From an uncultured Treponema sp. (GTDB lineage Bacteria; Spirochaetota; Spirochaetia; Treponematales; Treponemataceae): a stretch of DNA of 46,179 nt. The translations under genes and the position numbers were made by a program. Shown here in pieces: positions 32,000-41,585 of the stretch. The stretch is taken from the NCBI GenBank assembly GCA_946186185.1, contig CAMHMJ010000026.1, positions 1 through 46,179 of the forward strand. The letters run 5' to 3'. Each line of letters opens with the position of its first letter. Position 1 is the first letter of the stretch. Under the pieces are notes generated by a model. The model searched no databases. It had not been told where the DNA came from and saw only the letters and a program-made list of their open reading frames with translations.

Positions 32000-33334
32000 A
32001 TGAAGAGTAAATTACTTTCTTCTGCAAAATGGGTGTTCTTTATTTCCCGCCGCTTTGCTTCCGTTGACAGAAAAGGCCGGAGCCGCGTTACCAGTTTTCT
32101 CTCTGTTCTTGCCCTTACCCTGGGAGTAATGACTCTTATTACGGTAGTGAGCGTAATGAACGGTTTCCAGATGAGCTTTATAGATTCCATTCTTGAGCTA
32201 TCCTCATATCATATTCAGGTTCGGGAGCTGCCGGATAACATTTCCGATGCCATCAATTCTTCCGGCACTTCCACTTATTCAGATTTTTCCGCTTTTACGG
32301 AAAATAACAGCCAGATAAAGGTGGCATTTCCATTTTTAGAAGCCCAGGGGCTTTTTACTTCCGGCAATAATCGGGAAACTTCTTCGATTATCCGGGCAAT
32401 TCCTTCTGACATACTGGAAAAGGATCCAGGTTTCAAAAAGGAACTTAAAATAATCGACGGCGAATTTGACCTTTCTGAACCGGAAAATATTGTAATTGGA
32501 AATTACCTTGCTCATATTCTTGGTGTCTATGTTGGAAGTAAAATCAACCTTTCTGCTTTAAGCGGAGGAAAGGATGTGGAGCTTCTTTCTGATTCAAGAT
32601 TATTTACCGTAAAGGGAATTTTTGAGTCCGGCTATTCTGATATAAACCAGTTTTACAGCTTTATAAGTCTTGAAGGAGGGCAGAAATACTTCGGTGCTTC
32701 TTCCCCTGTGATTTATGCTTTAAAGCTTAAGGACTACAGTCACGATTCAATCATTCTTTCCCAGATCCGTAAGTCCTTCCCCGATTCAAAAAGCCTTTCC
32801 TGGCGGGAATACAACCGGAGTTTTTTCGGCGCCCTCCGCATCGAAAAAAATATCCTGATGATGGTGGTTTTTCTGATTTTTATTGTTGTTGCCGTAAATA
32901 TTTACAATGCCATGCGTCGTCTTGTTTTTGAACGAAAGGCGGAAATCTCTACAATGTACGCGCTTGGGGCTTCACCTTCCGAGATTCTTTCTATTTTTAT
33001 TTTCCGCGGTTTTATCACCGGTCTTCTGGGAAGTCTTTTCGGTACCATTCTGGCCCTTTTAATTACAAAAAATATGCATTCGGTGTTCATGTTTACTTCA
33101 CACCTGATGTACTACGCCGAATATATCATAACTTCAATTTTTTCTCCGGAAAATGCCGCCTACGTCCGTGAAAATCCAATGTACCAGATTTACGCTGCAA
33201 TTCCCGCCCGCATTTTCCCTTCAGAAGTACTGTTTATCTCGTTTTTTGGTCTTGCCTCTCCGCTTTTTTCAAGTGCACTGGCAAGCAGAAGCGTATTAAA
33301 AATGAATGTTGCCGAGGTGCTCCACGATGAATAA
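32000..33334 (+). CDS. lolC: LolC/LolE-type ABC permease (first)
   Basis: Inner-membrane permease of the lipoprotein-releasing ABC transporter that hands mature lipoproteins to the periplasmic carrier. 444 aa from ATG 32000 (preceded by GGAG); an in-frame TTG at 31934 was not used. A first transmembrane helix (FLSVLALTLGVMTLITVVSV) is followed by a large periplasmic MacB-type domain (about 55-265), then three helices in the FtsX-like C-terminal domain (ILMMVVFLIFIVVAVNIYNA and the AEISTMYALGASPSEI coupling segment). Overlaps the following ATPase gene by eight bases, so translation is coupled. Confidence 0.88.
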   Translation: MKSKLLSSAKWVFFISRRFASVDRKGRSRVTSFLSVLALTLGVMTLITVVSVMNGFQMSFIDSILELSSYHIQVRELPDNISDAINSSGTSTYSDFSAFTENNSQIKVAFPFLEAQGLFTSGNNRETSSIIRAIPSDILEKDPGFKKELKIIDGEFDLSEPENIVIGNYLAHILGVYVGSKINLSALSGGKDVELLSDSRLFTVKGIFESGYSDINQFYSFISLEGGQKYFGASSPVIYALKLKDYSHDSIILSQIRKSFPDSKSLSWREYNRSFFGALRIEKNILMMVVFLIFIVVAVNIYNAMRRLVFERKAEISTMYALGASPSEILSIFIFRGFITGLLGSLFGTILALLITKNMHSVFMFTSHLMYYAEYIITSIFSPENAAYVRENPMYQIYAAIPARIFPSEVLFISFFGLASPLFSSALASRSVLKMNVAEVLHDE

Positions 33335-34091
33335 GATTATGAATAAACTGTTGAAGAAAACAAGAAATGAAAGCACGGTTAATATCCCGGCTGGTGCAGC
33401 TTCTGATGAAAATGAAATCGTTCATATCGAAAATTTGTGCAAAACCTATTCCAGCGAAGGTGAAAATCTTACAGTCCTTTCAAATCTGTCCCTTTCGGTA
33501 GAAAAGGGGAGCAAGGTTGTAATCTGCGGAGAAAGCGGTTCCGGAAAAAGTACGCTGCTTAATATTCTTGGAAGCATTGACACCGCCTCCAGCGGAATCC
33601 TTCGTTCAGGAAAATGGGATTTGACTTCTCTTTCAGAAAAAGAAGTTACCGAATACCGCGGAAAATTCCTTGGCCTGATTTTCCAGTTTCATTACCTTTT
33701 AAAGGATTTTACTGCACTGGAAAATGTTTTTCTTCCGGCTTACATGCAGGGGGTACCTAAAAAAGAAGCAATGGAGAGGGCAGAAGAACTGCTTTTTGAA
33801 GTGGGCCTTTCCGAACGGAAAAATCATCTTCCGGGAAAGCTTTCCGGTGGTGAAAGGCAGCGGGTGAGCGTTGCCCGTGCCCTTATAAACGACCCTTCTT
33901 TAATTCTGGCCGATGAACCTACGGGAAACCTGGATCCTCAGAATTCACTGACCGTTGGGAATCTTTTGTTCTCCATGGCGGATAAATACAGAAAAACCCT
34001 CATTCTTGTAACTCACGATAAAGAACTTGCGGAGCTTGGAAGTGTCCGCTACCGCCTTAATTCCGAGGGAAATCTTACAAGAGAAAAATAG
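33327..34091 (+). CDS. lolD: LolD-type lipoprotein-releasing ABC ATPase
   Basis: Cytoplasmic ATPase that powers LolC/LolE. 254 aa from ATG 33327, chosen because GAGGTG lies eight bases upstream; ATG 33306 and 33339 are also in frame. Walker A GESGSGKS (68-75), Q-loop [19 protein letters not shown], signature LSGGERQRV, Walker [13 protein letters not shown], switch His in VTHD. The QFHxLLxxFTALENV segment is characteristic of the LolD/MacB branch. About 29 residues precede the usual start of the ATPase domain. lolE follows 16 bases later. Confidence 0.93.
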   Translation: MNKIMNKLLKKTRNESTVNIPAGAASDENEIVHIENLCKTYSSEGENLTVLSNLSLSVEKGSKVVICGESGSGKSTLLNILGSIDTASSGILRSGKWDLTSLSEKEVTEYRGKFLGLIFQFHYLLKDFTALENVFLPAYMQGVPKKEAMERAEELLFEVGLSERKNHLPGKLSGGERQRVSVARALINDPSLILADEPTGNLDPQNSLTVGNLLFSMADKYRKTLILVTHDKELAELGSVRYRLNSEGNLTREK

Positions 34092-34107
34092 GGAAAGGGA
34101 AAGTCTG

Positions 34108-35403
34108 ATGAATGTAAAAAGCTCTTTTATATACGCACGCCGGCTTCTTTTTCCAAAAACCGGAACCCGGAGTCAGGCGCGGATGAGTATTATCGGGTCA
34201 ATCATTTGCATTGCCCTAAGCGTAATTCCCCTTGTAAGCGTTACAATGGTAAGCGATGCCATGTTTGACGGAATGACAGAACGCCTGATTGCACTTTCTT
34301 CAAGCCACATTCAGGCGGTTTTAAGCCGCTCAAGCTCTCTTGTAAAGGATTACGACACCTTTACGGAATATGCCCGGGGTTTTAAAAACATCGAGGGGGT
34401 AACTGACAGCTTTGCAGAAATCGACTGCGATGCACTTTCAAGCTCCAGAAATTTCAGAACCGGTTCAAAAATCCGGGCTGTTGAGCGGCGTCTCTTTGAA
34501 GAAAATGAAGATTTTAAAAAACTTCTGAAGGTTTCCGACGGAGATATTTCTTCATTTTCTTCCGGAAGAAACACCTGCATTATCGGTGAAAAAATCTCTG
34601 AAACCCTGGGAATCACAAGCGGAGATTCTATCCGCCTTATAACCACAAGCCGGGTAAAATCCTTCAAGGTCTGTGCTGTGGTCTCTTCCGGTTATCAGGA
34701 GCTGGACGCTCTCTGGATTTTTATTCCCCTGGACGAAGCCTTCGGTTTTCTTGCCTCAAAAAACTGTCTTCACTCGATTTTTCTTAAAGCCCAAAGCTCG
34801 GAAATAAAATACCTTATGCGGCTTCAGGATGAAATTGATTTTCAGTACGCCGGCCGGGTTCGCCTTTACCGCTGGGATGAAGCCAATGCGGGTCAGTTTG
34901 AAAATTTTTCTTCCACAAAAATTATGCTCACCTTTATTATGATGCTGATTGTACTGATTTCTTCAATAAATATTTCTTCCGCTCTTGTAATGCTTGTAAT
35001 GGAACGGCGGAAAGAAATTGCCATCCTGAAAAGTCTTGGAGCAAAGCCCCGGGGAATTACTCTTTCTTTCCTTATTACGGGAGGCTTCTGTGGGCTGGCA
35101 GGAACCTTAATTGCCCTGCCTGTGGGCATAGTTTTGTCCCTGAACATTAATTCTCTTGTCCGCATCGCTGAAAAAGCCGTAAACTTTTTCCCTCTCCTTA
35201 TAAGCCGGATGAATGGAAACAGCATTTCTGAAATACATCTTATGGATCCGGCATACTATCTTCAGGATATACCAGTGAGGGTGGAGCCGCTAAAAATTAT
35301 GGGAACCTGTCTTTTTGTAATAATTCTTTCCGTGGTGGTTTCGATTCTGCCTTCAATAAAAGCCGGAAAAGAGCGCCCGTTAGATACCTTCAGAAAGGTT
35401 TAG
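34108..35403 (+). CDS. lolE: LolC/LolE-type ABC permease (second)
   Basis: Second permease of the Lol transporter, 431 aa from ATG 34108. The frame is open back to 34027, but those codons overlap the end of lolD, and GGGAAAGGG lies just before 34108. Four hydrophobic segments (near 30-50, 275-295, 325-355, 395-415) flank a periplasmic domain, the same layout as the first permease. MERRKEIAILKSLGAKPRGI is the FtsX-family coupling helix. Two different permeases with one ATPase imply a LolCDE heteromer rather than the LolFD homodimer. The many lipoproteins of this window are plausible clients. Confidence 0.88.
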   Translation: MNVKSSFIYARRLLFPKTGTRSQARMSIIGSIICIALSVIPLVSVTMVSDAMFDGMTERLIALSSSHIQAVLSRSSSLVKDYDTFTEYARGFKNIEGVTDSFAEIDCDALSSSRNFRTGSKIRAVERRLFEENEDFKKLLKVSDGDISSFSSGRNTCIIGEKISETLGITSGDSIRLITTSRVKSFKVCAVVSSGYQELDALWIFIPLDEAFGFLASKNCLHSIFLKAQSSEIKYLMRLQDEIDFQYAGRVRLYRWDEANAGQFENFSSTKIMLTFIMMLIVLISSINISSALVMLVMERRKEIAILKSLGAKPRGITLSFLITGGFCGLAGTLIALPVGIVLSLNINSLVRIAEKAVNFFPLLISRMNGNSISEIHLMDPAYYLQDIPVRVEPLKIMGTCLFVIILSVVVSILPSIKAGKERPLDTFRKV

Positions 35404-35506
35404 GAACTGTGCAGGCTGATGAAAGAACGCCGTATAGGGGGCGCTTCCTATTGGATGTGCCTGTTTTAATTTCACAAATAGATTTTTTACTGCAGGGAGG
35501 TCTTCA

Positions 35507-36070
35507 ATGCTTTGTGATTTGTGTAAAAAAGGAAATGCGGTAATTTTCCTTGAACGAAAAAGTCCTCAGGGAGTACAGAAAATTTGTCTCTGCGAGGAAT
35601 GCTCCAAAGCCCGTGGCATTACCGCCGTTCAGGTTGCAAATGACCAGAAAAATGTTGCCCTTGTATTCAATGAAATCTATGAAAAACTTTCCCGCTCAGG
35701 GCCTGATTTTCAACGGCTCTGTCCCGGCTGCGGAAAAAGTCTTGGTGATATAAAGCGCTTTGGACTTGCCGGCTGTCCTGAATGCTACACGGTTTTTGAG
35801 GCAGAAATCCGTAAGTCTCTTGAAGAACACGGTTTTATTGGAAAATATACGGGAAGTCTTCCGCGAAGAATCCGGGATTTCAGAAATGCCCTTACTGACA
35901 GAGCAGACCTTCAGTTAAAGCTTGAAAAGGCAATCCAGGAAGAAAATTATGAAAAAGCGGCAGTTTACAGAGACTTTTTACGGGCTTTAGAAAAGGGTTC
36001 CGTTTCCGACGGCAATATGACTGAAGGTGAAAATACGCCGGGTAGTGACGGACCTTCAAAGGAGAGCTGA
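35507..36070 (+). CDS. mcsA: McsA-like zinc-finger/UVR-domain protein
   Basis: Regulatory partner of the protein-arginine kinase McsB. 187 aa. Two zinc-ribbon cysteine sets are visible: Cys3/Cys6 with Cys29/Cys32, and CPGC with CPEC near 72-95, followed by a UVR motif (LQLKLEKAIQEENYEKAAVY, about 135-155). The tail of about 25 residues is acidic and Gly/Ser-rich. GGGAGG precedes the ATG. The mcsB start is two bases after the stop, so the pair is coupled. The upstream CtsR gene of the Bacillus operon is missing, so its regulation here is not the Bacillus scheme. Confidence 0.9.
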   Translation: MLCDLCKKGNAVIFLERKSPQGVQKICLCEECSKARGITAVQVANDQKNVALVFNEIYEKLSRSGPDFQRLCPGCGKSLGDIKRFGLAGCPECYTVFEAEIRKSLEEHGFIGKYTGSLPRRIRDFRNALTDRADLQLKLEKAIQEENYEKAAVYRDFLRALEKGSVSDGNMTEGENTPGSDGPSKES

Positions 36071-36072
36071 GA

Positions 36073-37209
36073 ATGGAAGCAGATAACGAAAAGACTCTTC
36101 AGAATGATGAAAATAATAATCCCTGGTACGCTCTTAATGGGGACGACGGCGATGTTTTTTTTACTTCCCGTGTCCGTATAATCCGAAATCTTGCAAACTT
36201 TCCCTTTCCCCTGCAGTTCAAGGCTGACGACAGGGAGCGGGTAAATGCAATTTTGCTGGATGTATTTTCCAAGGTAAAAAATCCCGATGACTATCATGTG
36301 CTTCCAATGGAAGATTTAAGCTCTGAAAACTATTCGGTTTTACAGGAGAGGGGAATCTTAAAGCCAATGAGTGAAATCAAAGCCCGGCATATTCCTCTTC
36401 CTTCCACCGTGGTAATGAATACAAAGGGTGATGTTTCTGTTCTGATAAATCAGATTGACCATCTTCGCCTTGCCGCCTTCAAAAGCGGGCTTGATTTTAC
36501 AAAGCCTTTTTCCAGGGTTTCTGAACTGGACGCAGAGTTTCAGAATAACGTGCAGTTTGCTTCGAGCCTTGAATTCGGGTATTTAACTTCGGCAATGAAG
36601 GATTTGGGAAGCGGTATCAAATTTTCCGCCTGGGTGAACCTTCAGATGACCATACGAAGCGGAAAATTACCTGAGCTTTTAGAAAAACTTAAGACTTCTC
36701 CAGTGGAACTGTCTCCCGCTTTTCCGGAGCTTTCCAGGGACAATCAGGTTCCGGCGGGCTGTATATTCAATATTGCAACCTGCCGTTCACTTAAAGGCTC
36801 TGAAGTCAGTCAGCTGGCGGATATGGAAGCTGTTTGTTCATTTATTGCTGAATATGAACGCAAGATTTCACAGGAATATGCCGATAATCATATGACGGTA
36901 ATTGTCAATTCAGTCATGCGCTCTCTGGGAATTGCCAGAAACAGTCTTCTTCTTTCGCTCCGGGAAGCAATTGATATCATCGGCGATGTTCATACTGGCT
37001 TACGGCTTGGACTTGTCACTGGAATTGATTTTGGCCGTCTTACAGGCCTTTTGTTCCGGGTTCAGCCCGCACACCTTTCCTATGTCATGGAGGAAGGTAA
37101 CTTTGACTTTGAGAAGGATGTCAGACAGGAAAAAATCCTTATGATTGACCGGCTCAGGGCACTGGCGATTCAGGAGGCGTTTGAAAATATTTCTCTGAGG
37201 AAACTATGA
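36073..37209 (+). CDS. mcsB: McsB-like protein-arginine kinase with altered catalytic motif
   Basis: ATP:guanido phosphotransferase family, 378 aa. Active McsB phosphorylates arginines to mark proteins for ClpC. Conserved parts: TSRVRIIRNL (phosphate-binding arginines, near 29-38), the region around Cys230 in GCIFNIAT (usual CPSNLGT), and the helical VMRSLGIARN and GLRLGLVTGIDF segments. The catalytic NEEDH motif is changed: residues 126-130 read N-Q-I-D-H, so both glutamates are replaced by Gln127 and Ile128. The following CPSNLGTGxR loop is also degenerate (ATCRSLKGSEV). It may be a kinase-dead adaptor, or catalysis may use other residues. It overlaps clpC by four bases (ATGA). Confidence 0.85.
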   Translation: MEADNEKTLQNDENNNPWYALNGDDGDVFFTSRVRIIRNLANFPFPLQFKADDRERVNAILLDVFSKVKNPDDYHVLPMEDLSSENYSVLQERGILKPMSEIKARHIPLPSTVVMNTKGDVSVLINQIDHLRLAAFKSGLDFTKPFSRVSELDAEFQNNVQFASSLEFGYLTSAMKDLGSGIKFSAWVNLQMTIRSGKLPELLEKLKTSPVELSPAFPELSRDNQVPAGCIFNIATCRSLKGSEVSQLADMEAVCSFIAEYERKISQEYADNHMTVIVNSVMRSLGIARNSLLLSLREAIDIIGDVHTGLRLGLVTGIDFGRLTGLLFRVQPAHLSYVMEEGNFDFEKDVRQEKILMIDRLRALAIQEAFENISLRKL

Positions 37210-39875
37210 AAAATTTTTCGCTCCCAACGGCAAGAGTAATTTACGGACTTTCACAGAATGTAGCGCGAAAGTTCCAGTCTGCAGAACTATTACCGGAGCA
37301 TATTCTTCTGACGATTTTAGAGCAGGGAACAGAAGCCGGCTATCAGCTTGTCCTGAAGGAACTGGGAAATCTGGAAGAGCTTCATTTTAATCTGGAGCAG
37401 TATCTGGAATCCTTCGAATCTGACAGTGAAAACATGCCTGAACTTCTTGCCATGTCAGAAAGAACGAAAAATTTGATTAAAAACTCGGATATAATCGCCT
37501 CTGAATTAAACGATGCGGAAATCGATTCTGCACATATCATTCTTGCCGCTTTTAAAGAAGAATACAGTGTTTTTGCAATTTTTCTTTCCCAGTCAGGCAT
37601 TGAATATGAAAAACTGGTCTGGGATTTAAAAGAAGTCAGAAAAGAAGAGGTTCGCCGTCCAAGAAAGCATATTGAAGAGCTTCATGAGATTTTTGGCGGA
37701 CACATAAATGCTGATAATATTTCGTTTTTGAAGCAGGAAAAACAGCGTCTTGAAAAAGAGGCAGAAGAAATGGAAAAAAAAGCTCAAAGTCAGGAACAGA
37801 AAACCTTCCTTTCAGAATATACCCGGGATATTACAAAGCTTTTCAGGGAAGGAAAGGCGGATCCGATTGTTGGCCGTGAAAAAGAAATCCAGCGGCTTAT
37901 CCAGATTCTTTCCCGTCGCACAAAAAATAATCCTGTTCTTGTGGGGGAACCGGGAATCGGAAAAACCGCCATTGTGGAAGGTCTTGCACAGGCCATTGCA
38001 AAGGGGGATGTTCCAGCCGGGCTTTTAAAGAAAAAACTTCTTTCCCTTGATTTAACAGCACTTGTTGCAGGCACAAAATACCGCGGCGAATTCGAAGAGC
38101 GAATGAAAAAAATGATGGCGCAGGTTCGGGAAGACAGAAACATCATTCTTTTTATCGATGAACTACATACGGTAATCGGCGCGGGAAGTCCGGAAGGAAC
38201 CATGGACGCTTCAAATATGCTAAAGCCTGCTTTGAGCCGGGCTGAAATCCAGATTATCGGAGCCACAACCACAAAGGAATACAGCCGCTACATCGAAAAG
38301 GATTCTGCCCTTGCACGGCGCTTCCAGATGGTAAAGGTGGAAGAACCGGAAGATTTTGAAACCGTTCAGATTCTTGAGGGAATCAAAAAACAGTATGAGG
38401 ATTTTCACGGAGTAATCTACGACGAAGATGTCATTCCTTCAATCGTAAAGCTTACCCGGCGCTATATTCCGGAAAAATTTCTTCCGGATAAGGCAATCGA
38501 TATTCTTGATGAAGCCGGAGCCCGAAAGAAAATTCAGGAAAACAACGAACCGGTTGAATTAAAAGAACTTGAAACTCAGATAAATGCCCTTGTTGATGAA
38601 AAAAAGGAGCTGGTAAAAAATCAGGATTATGAAAATGCCGCCTTTGTTCGTGATAAAGTGATTCAGCTTCAGCGGCAGTTTGAAGTATATTCAAATTTCT
38701 GGAAGGAAAAGAATTATTCTGCCCGTGAGCATGTTACAGCAAGTGATGTTTCAAAGATAATTGCGGAGATTACGGGTATTCCAACGGAACAGCTGGATAA
38801 AAACGAAAAATCCCGCCTTCTGGATATGGAAAAGGAAATGCACACAATGGTAATCGGTCAGGATAAGGCCGTTTCCATTATTGCCGGGGCCGTTCGCAGA
38901 AACAGAGCCGGTATTTCTTCTCCGAAGCATCCCATCGGTTCCTTTATTTTCCTGGGACCTACCGGCGTGGGAAAAACTCAGCTGGCAAAGGCTCTTGCTA
39001 AGTTCATGTTCGGAAAGGAAGAGCACCTGATCCGCATCGATATGTCGGATTTTATGGAAAAGCATAATGCCAGCCGTCTTGTAGGAGCCCCTCCGGGATA
39101 TATCGGTTACGAAAACGGCGGTCTTTTAACTGAACAGGTTCGCCGTCATCCTTATTCGGTAATTCTCCTTGATGAAATTGAAAAGGCTCATCCGGATGTG
39201 TTCAATCTTCTTCTTCAGCTTCTGGAAGAGGGTGAACTTTCGGACAATCTTGGCCACACGGTAAATTTCAGAAATACGGTTATCATTATGACCAGTAACG
39301 CCGGTGCTCGGAAAATTACTGCAGAAAGCAGGCTTGGTTTTTCAGCATTTGACGACGGAGTTCTTCCTTATGACGAGATTAAAACCAATGCAGAAAGCGA
39401 GCTTAAAAAGCTTCTTTCTCCTGAGCTTATAAACCGTATCGATGATATTATCGTGTTCAATGCACTTTCTCATGATGAAATATCAAAGATTCTTGATATA
39501 AAACTCAATGAGCTGAAAGAACGGCTTAAGGAGCTTTCAATTACGGTTAATCTTACTCAGGAAGCCAGGGAATATCTTATTGAAAAAGGATATGAGCCTA
39601 GTATGGGTGCCCGCCCAATGCAGCGCCTGATTCAGCGGGAAATTGAAGATCCTTTATCGATTGAACTTCTGGATGAAAAAAATAAAGATAAACATGAGGT
39701 TACGGTTTCCTATAATGGTGAAAAACTGTATGTAGGCTTTGAACCGGATACCTGTGGGAATGGAACAGGTTCAGAATGTGCCGGCGGGGAAGGTGCAACA
39801 ATAAATTGCATTCATTCAGACAGTGGCCGGGGCGGAGAAATTATCACCCGGGTAAACTTAGTGGACGGAAATTAA
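37206..39875 (+). CDS. clpC: ClpC AAA+ unfoldase
   Basis: 889 aa. Hsp100 unfoldase that delivers marked proteins to ClpP. N-domain (1-150) with two repeats; the middle UVR-containing coiled coil near 465-500 (VDEKKELVKNQDYENAAFVR) identifies ClpC. D1 Walker A is GEPGIGKT (247-254), D2 Walker A is GPTGVGKT (584-591), and both Walker B boxes (FIDELHT, LLDEIEKAHP) are intact. The first N-domain repeat keeps the phospho-arginine pocket Glu (Glu31 in PEHILL); the second has Ala109 in the matching place (SAHIIL). The last 40 residues are Gly/Cys-rich and atypical. No clpP is in the window. Confidence 0.95.
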   Translation: MKNFSLPTARVIYGLSQNVARKFQSAELLPEHILLTILEQGTEAGYQLVLKELGNLEELHFNLEQYLESFESDSENMPELLAMSERTKNLIKNSDIIASELNDAEIDSAHIILAAFKEEYSVFAIFLSQSGIEYEKLVWDLKEVRKEEVRRPRKHIEELHEIFGGHINADNISFLKQEKQRLEKEAEEMEKKAQSQEQKTFLSEYTRDITKLFREGKADPIVGREKEIQRLIQILSRRTKNNPVLVGEPGIGKTAIVEGLAQAIAKGDVPAGLLKKKLLSLDLTALVAGTKYRGEFEERMKKMMAQVREDRNIILFIDELHTVIGAGSPEGTMDASNMLKPALSRAEIQIIGATTTKEYSRYIEKDSALARRFQMVKVEEPEDFETVQILEGIKKQYEDFHGVIYDEDVIPSIVKLTRRYIPEKFLPDKAIDILDEAGARKKIQENNEPVELKELETQINALVDEKKELVKNQDYENAAFVRDKVIQLQRQFEVYSNFWKEKNYSAREHVTASDVSKIIAEITGIPTEQLDKNEKSRLLDMEKEMHTMVIGQDKAVSIIAGAVRRNRAGISSPKHPIGSFIFLGPTGVGKTQLAKALAKFMFGKEEHLIRIDMSDFMEKHNASRLVGAPPGYIGYENGGLLTEQVRRHPYSVILLDEIEKAHPDVFNLLLQLLEEGELSDNLGHTVNFRNTVIIMTSNAGARKITAESRLGFSAFDDGVLPYDEIKTNAESELKKLLSPELINRIDDIIVFNALSHDEISKILDIKLNELKERLKELSITVNLTQEAREYLIEKGYEPSMGARPMQRLIQREIEDPLSIELLDEKNKDKHEVTVSYNGEKLYVGFEPDTCGNGTGSECAGGEGATINCIHSDSGRGGEIITRVNLVDGN

Positions 39876-39910
39876 GAGCTTGAAATTAACTTAAAAAACG
39901 GAAGCCGGAA

Positions 39911-40861
39911 ATGAAGAAGATTTTTGTTTATTTTACAATTTTACTCCTTTCTCACAATGCGTTTTCAATAACAAAAATCGCTCTTTCAAAAAATATGAGT
40001 GACATTTCCTATGCTTCTCTTTTTGAAAATGAAAATTATAAGTTTCTGTACTGCAATGATTCACAGGAAGCCGCAAAAGCCCTGATGGACGGATACTGTG
40101 ATGCTTCAATTTTTTCACTTCCTGCTGCAGCACAAATTCACGAGCTTTCAGATAAAAGAATTGTCTGTGTCGCCGTTACCCAGGACACCAGTTTTTACTG
40201 CGTTTCAAGTGATAAAAACTGCAGGGTAATTTCTGATTTGCTGGGTAAACGCATATCGTCTGCTTCCGGCGGACTTCAGGAAGCTATGGTTACCAGTGTC
40301 TTCGAAAAATGCGACATCCCGATTGAAAGGGGGCGGGGCGGCGTTACCATCGAATGGGACGAAAATTATTCCATTCCTCTTTCACAGCTGATTCAGGGAA
40401 AAAGCTCCTTTGCAATTTTGACGGAACCTGCAGTAACTACGGCTTTAAAACACAATCGTCTTCATATAGTCGTTGATTTTAAAAATGAACTGGAAGCAAT
40501 TGAAGGCCGGAAAATTGTTTTTCCGGGGGCAGTTTTAATGGTCAGAAAGGATTATCTTTCTGAAAAAGCTGATGAGGCCCAGAAGTTTTTTTTCGACATG
40601 GAAGGATCAAGCCGTCTTTTGAATGAAAATCCTTCAAAAGCAGCTTTTGTTATCAACAGGAATACAAAGCTTTTCAAAACTGCGCTGCTTTCTAATGTAA
40701 TTAAAAAATCCGGCTATGTTTATTTGAACGATAAAAAAACGCAGGAAGACTTATTCTATGTATGTTCAATCTACAATTCGGTTTATAGGAAAAAACTGAA
40801 GGATGAAATAAAAGAGATAAAAATCAGCCATGAGTTTTTTAATAATGAACTTGTTCCCTGA
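39911..40861 (+). CDS. periplasmic solute-binding protein (NMT1/SsuA-like), orphan
   Basis: 316 aa. Signal peptide (IFVYFTILLLSHNAFS, about 4-19) without a lipobox. The fold is suggested by the phrases MDGYCDASIFSLPAAAQIHEL, LLGKRISSASGGLQEAMV and AILTEPAVTTALKHN, which match the ABC-type nitrate/sulfonate/taurine or thiamine-precursor binding family. No permease or ATPase gene is adjacent, so it either serves a transporter elsewhere or has another role. It starts 35 bases after clpC and could be co-transcribed with it. Confidence 0.75.
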   Translation: MKKIFVYFTILLLSHNAFSITKIALSKNMSDISYASLFENENYKFLYCNDSQEAAKALMDGYCDASIFSLPAAAQIHELSDKRIVCVAVTQDTSFYCVSSDKNCRVISDLLGKRISSASGGLQEAMVTSVFEKCDIPIERGRGGVTIEWDENYSIPLSQLIQGKSSFAILTEPAVTTALKHNRLHIVVDFKNELEAIEGRKIVFPGAVLMVRKDYLSEKADEAQKFFFDMEGSSRLLNENPSKAAFVINRNTKLFKTALLSNVIKKSGYVYLNDKKTQEDLFYVCSIYNSVYRKKLKDEIKEIKISHEFFNNELVP

Positions 40862-40897
40862 CTTTTTAATCAAGAGTTTCAGCGCTGATATTCATCG

Positions 40898-40926
40898 TTG
40901 AGAATCTTTAAAAAGTCGATTATAAT
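40898..40926 (+). promoter_or_regulatory. promoter of the phosphoribosyltransferase gene
   Basis: TTGAGA (40898-40903), 17-base spacer, perfect TATAAT (40921-40926), about 32 bases before the ATG, which has GCGAGGTG as ribosome-binding site. Confidence 0.7.
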
Positions 40927-40958
40927 AGTAGAATATTGCAGGATTAGCGAGGTGTTTT

Positions 40959-41573
40959 ATGAAAAAAGATTTTCTTCCATTTGAAAAGGTTAGAAATGAT
41001 GCTTTTAAGCTTGCTCATAAAATGTATATAGAAGACGGATTTGTTCCAGATGTAATTTATTGTTCCCTTCGTGGCGGTGCTTACATGGCAAACGCTATCA
41101 GTGAATACTATAAAATTGCTCACAAAGGTCATCATCCGGTTCTTTTTGCCGCTGTCGTTGCCCGTTCCTATACAGATGTCCGAAAGGCTTCTACCCGGGT
41201 TTATGTAGACGGCTGGACTTATCCTCCGCAGAATCTTCGTCCTGGTGACAGGATTATGCTTGTAGACGACATTTTTGATTCAGGAAGAACCATTAATGCC
41301 CTGGTAAATATTCTTATGGATTACGGAGTTTCCCGGGAAAACATCAAGGTTGTTGTTCACGACTACAAGGATGTAACCTGCAGGGAACCTCTTCCAGTTG
41401 TTCCTGATTACTGGTGCAATAAAATCACGGTCACAAAACCAGAGGAAGACAAGTGGATTCACTATATGAGTCACGAGCTTGTAGGCCTTACGGAAGAAGA
41501 ACTTGAAGAAAATTATTTTTCTAAGGATCCTGAATTAAGGGTGGTTTTTGAACCTCTTATTAAGAAAGAATAA
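40959..41573 (+). CDS. purine-type phosphoribosyltransferase
   Basis: 204 aa, class I PRTase. The PRPP loop LVDDIFDSGRT (about 101-111) is complete with both Asp103 and Asp104. YCSLRGGAYMANAIS near 35-48 is the pyrophosphate loop. The hood and C-terminal parts (VVPDYWCNKITV, KWIHYMSHELVG) resemble archaeal-type hypoxanthine or xanthine-guanine PRTases (Gpt-like), which add a phosphoribosyl group to a purine base for salvage. Exact base specificity cannot be read. It has its own promoter. Confidence 0.85.
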   Translation: MKKDFLPFEKVRNDAFKLAHKMYIEDGFVPDVIYCSLRGGAYMANAISEYYKIAHKGHHPVLFAAVVARSYTDVRKASTRVYVDGWTYPPQNLRPGDRIMLVDDIFDSGRTINALVNILMDYGVSRENIKVVVHDYKDVTCREPLPVVPDYWCNKITVTKPEEDKWIHYMSHELVGLTEEELEENYFSKDPELRVVFEPLIKKE

Positions 41574-41585
41574 TGGTGCTTTTTA

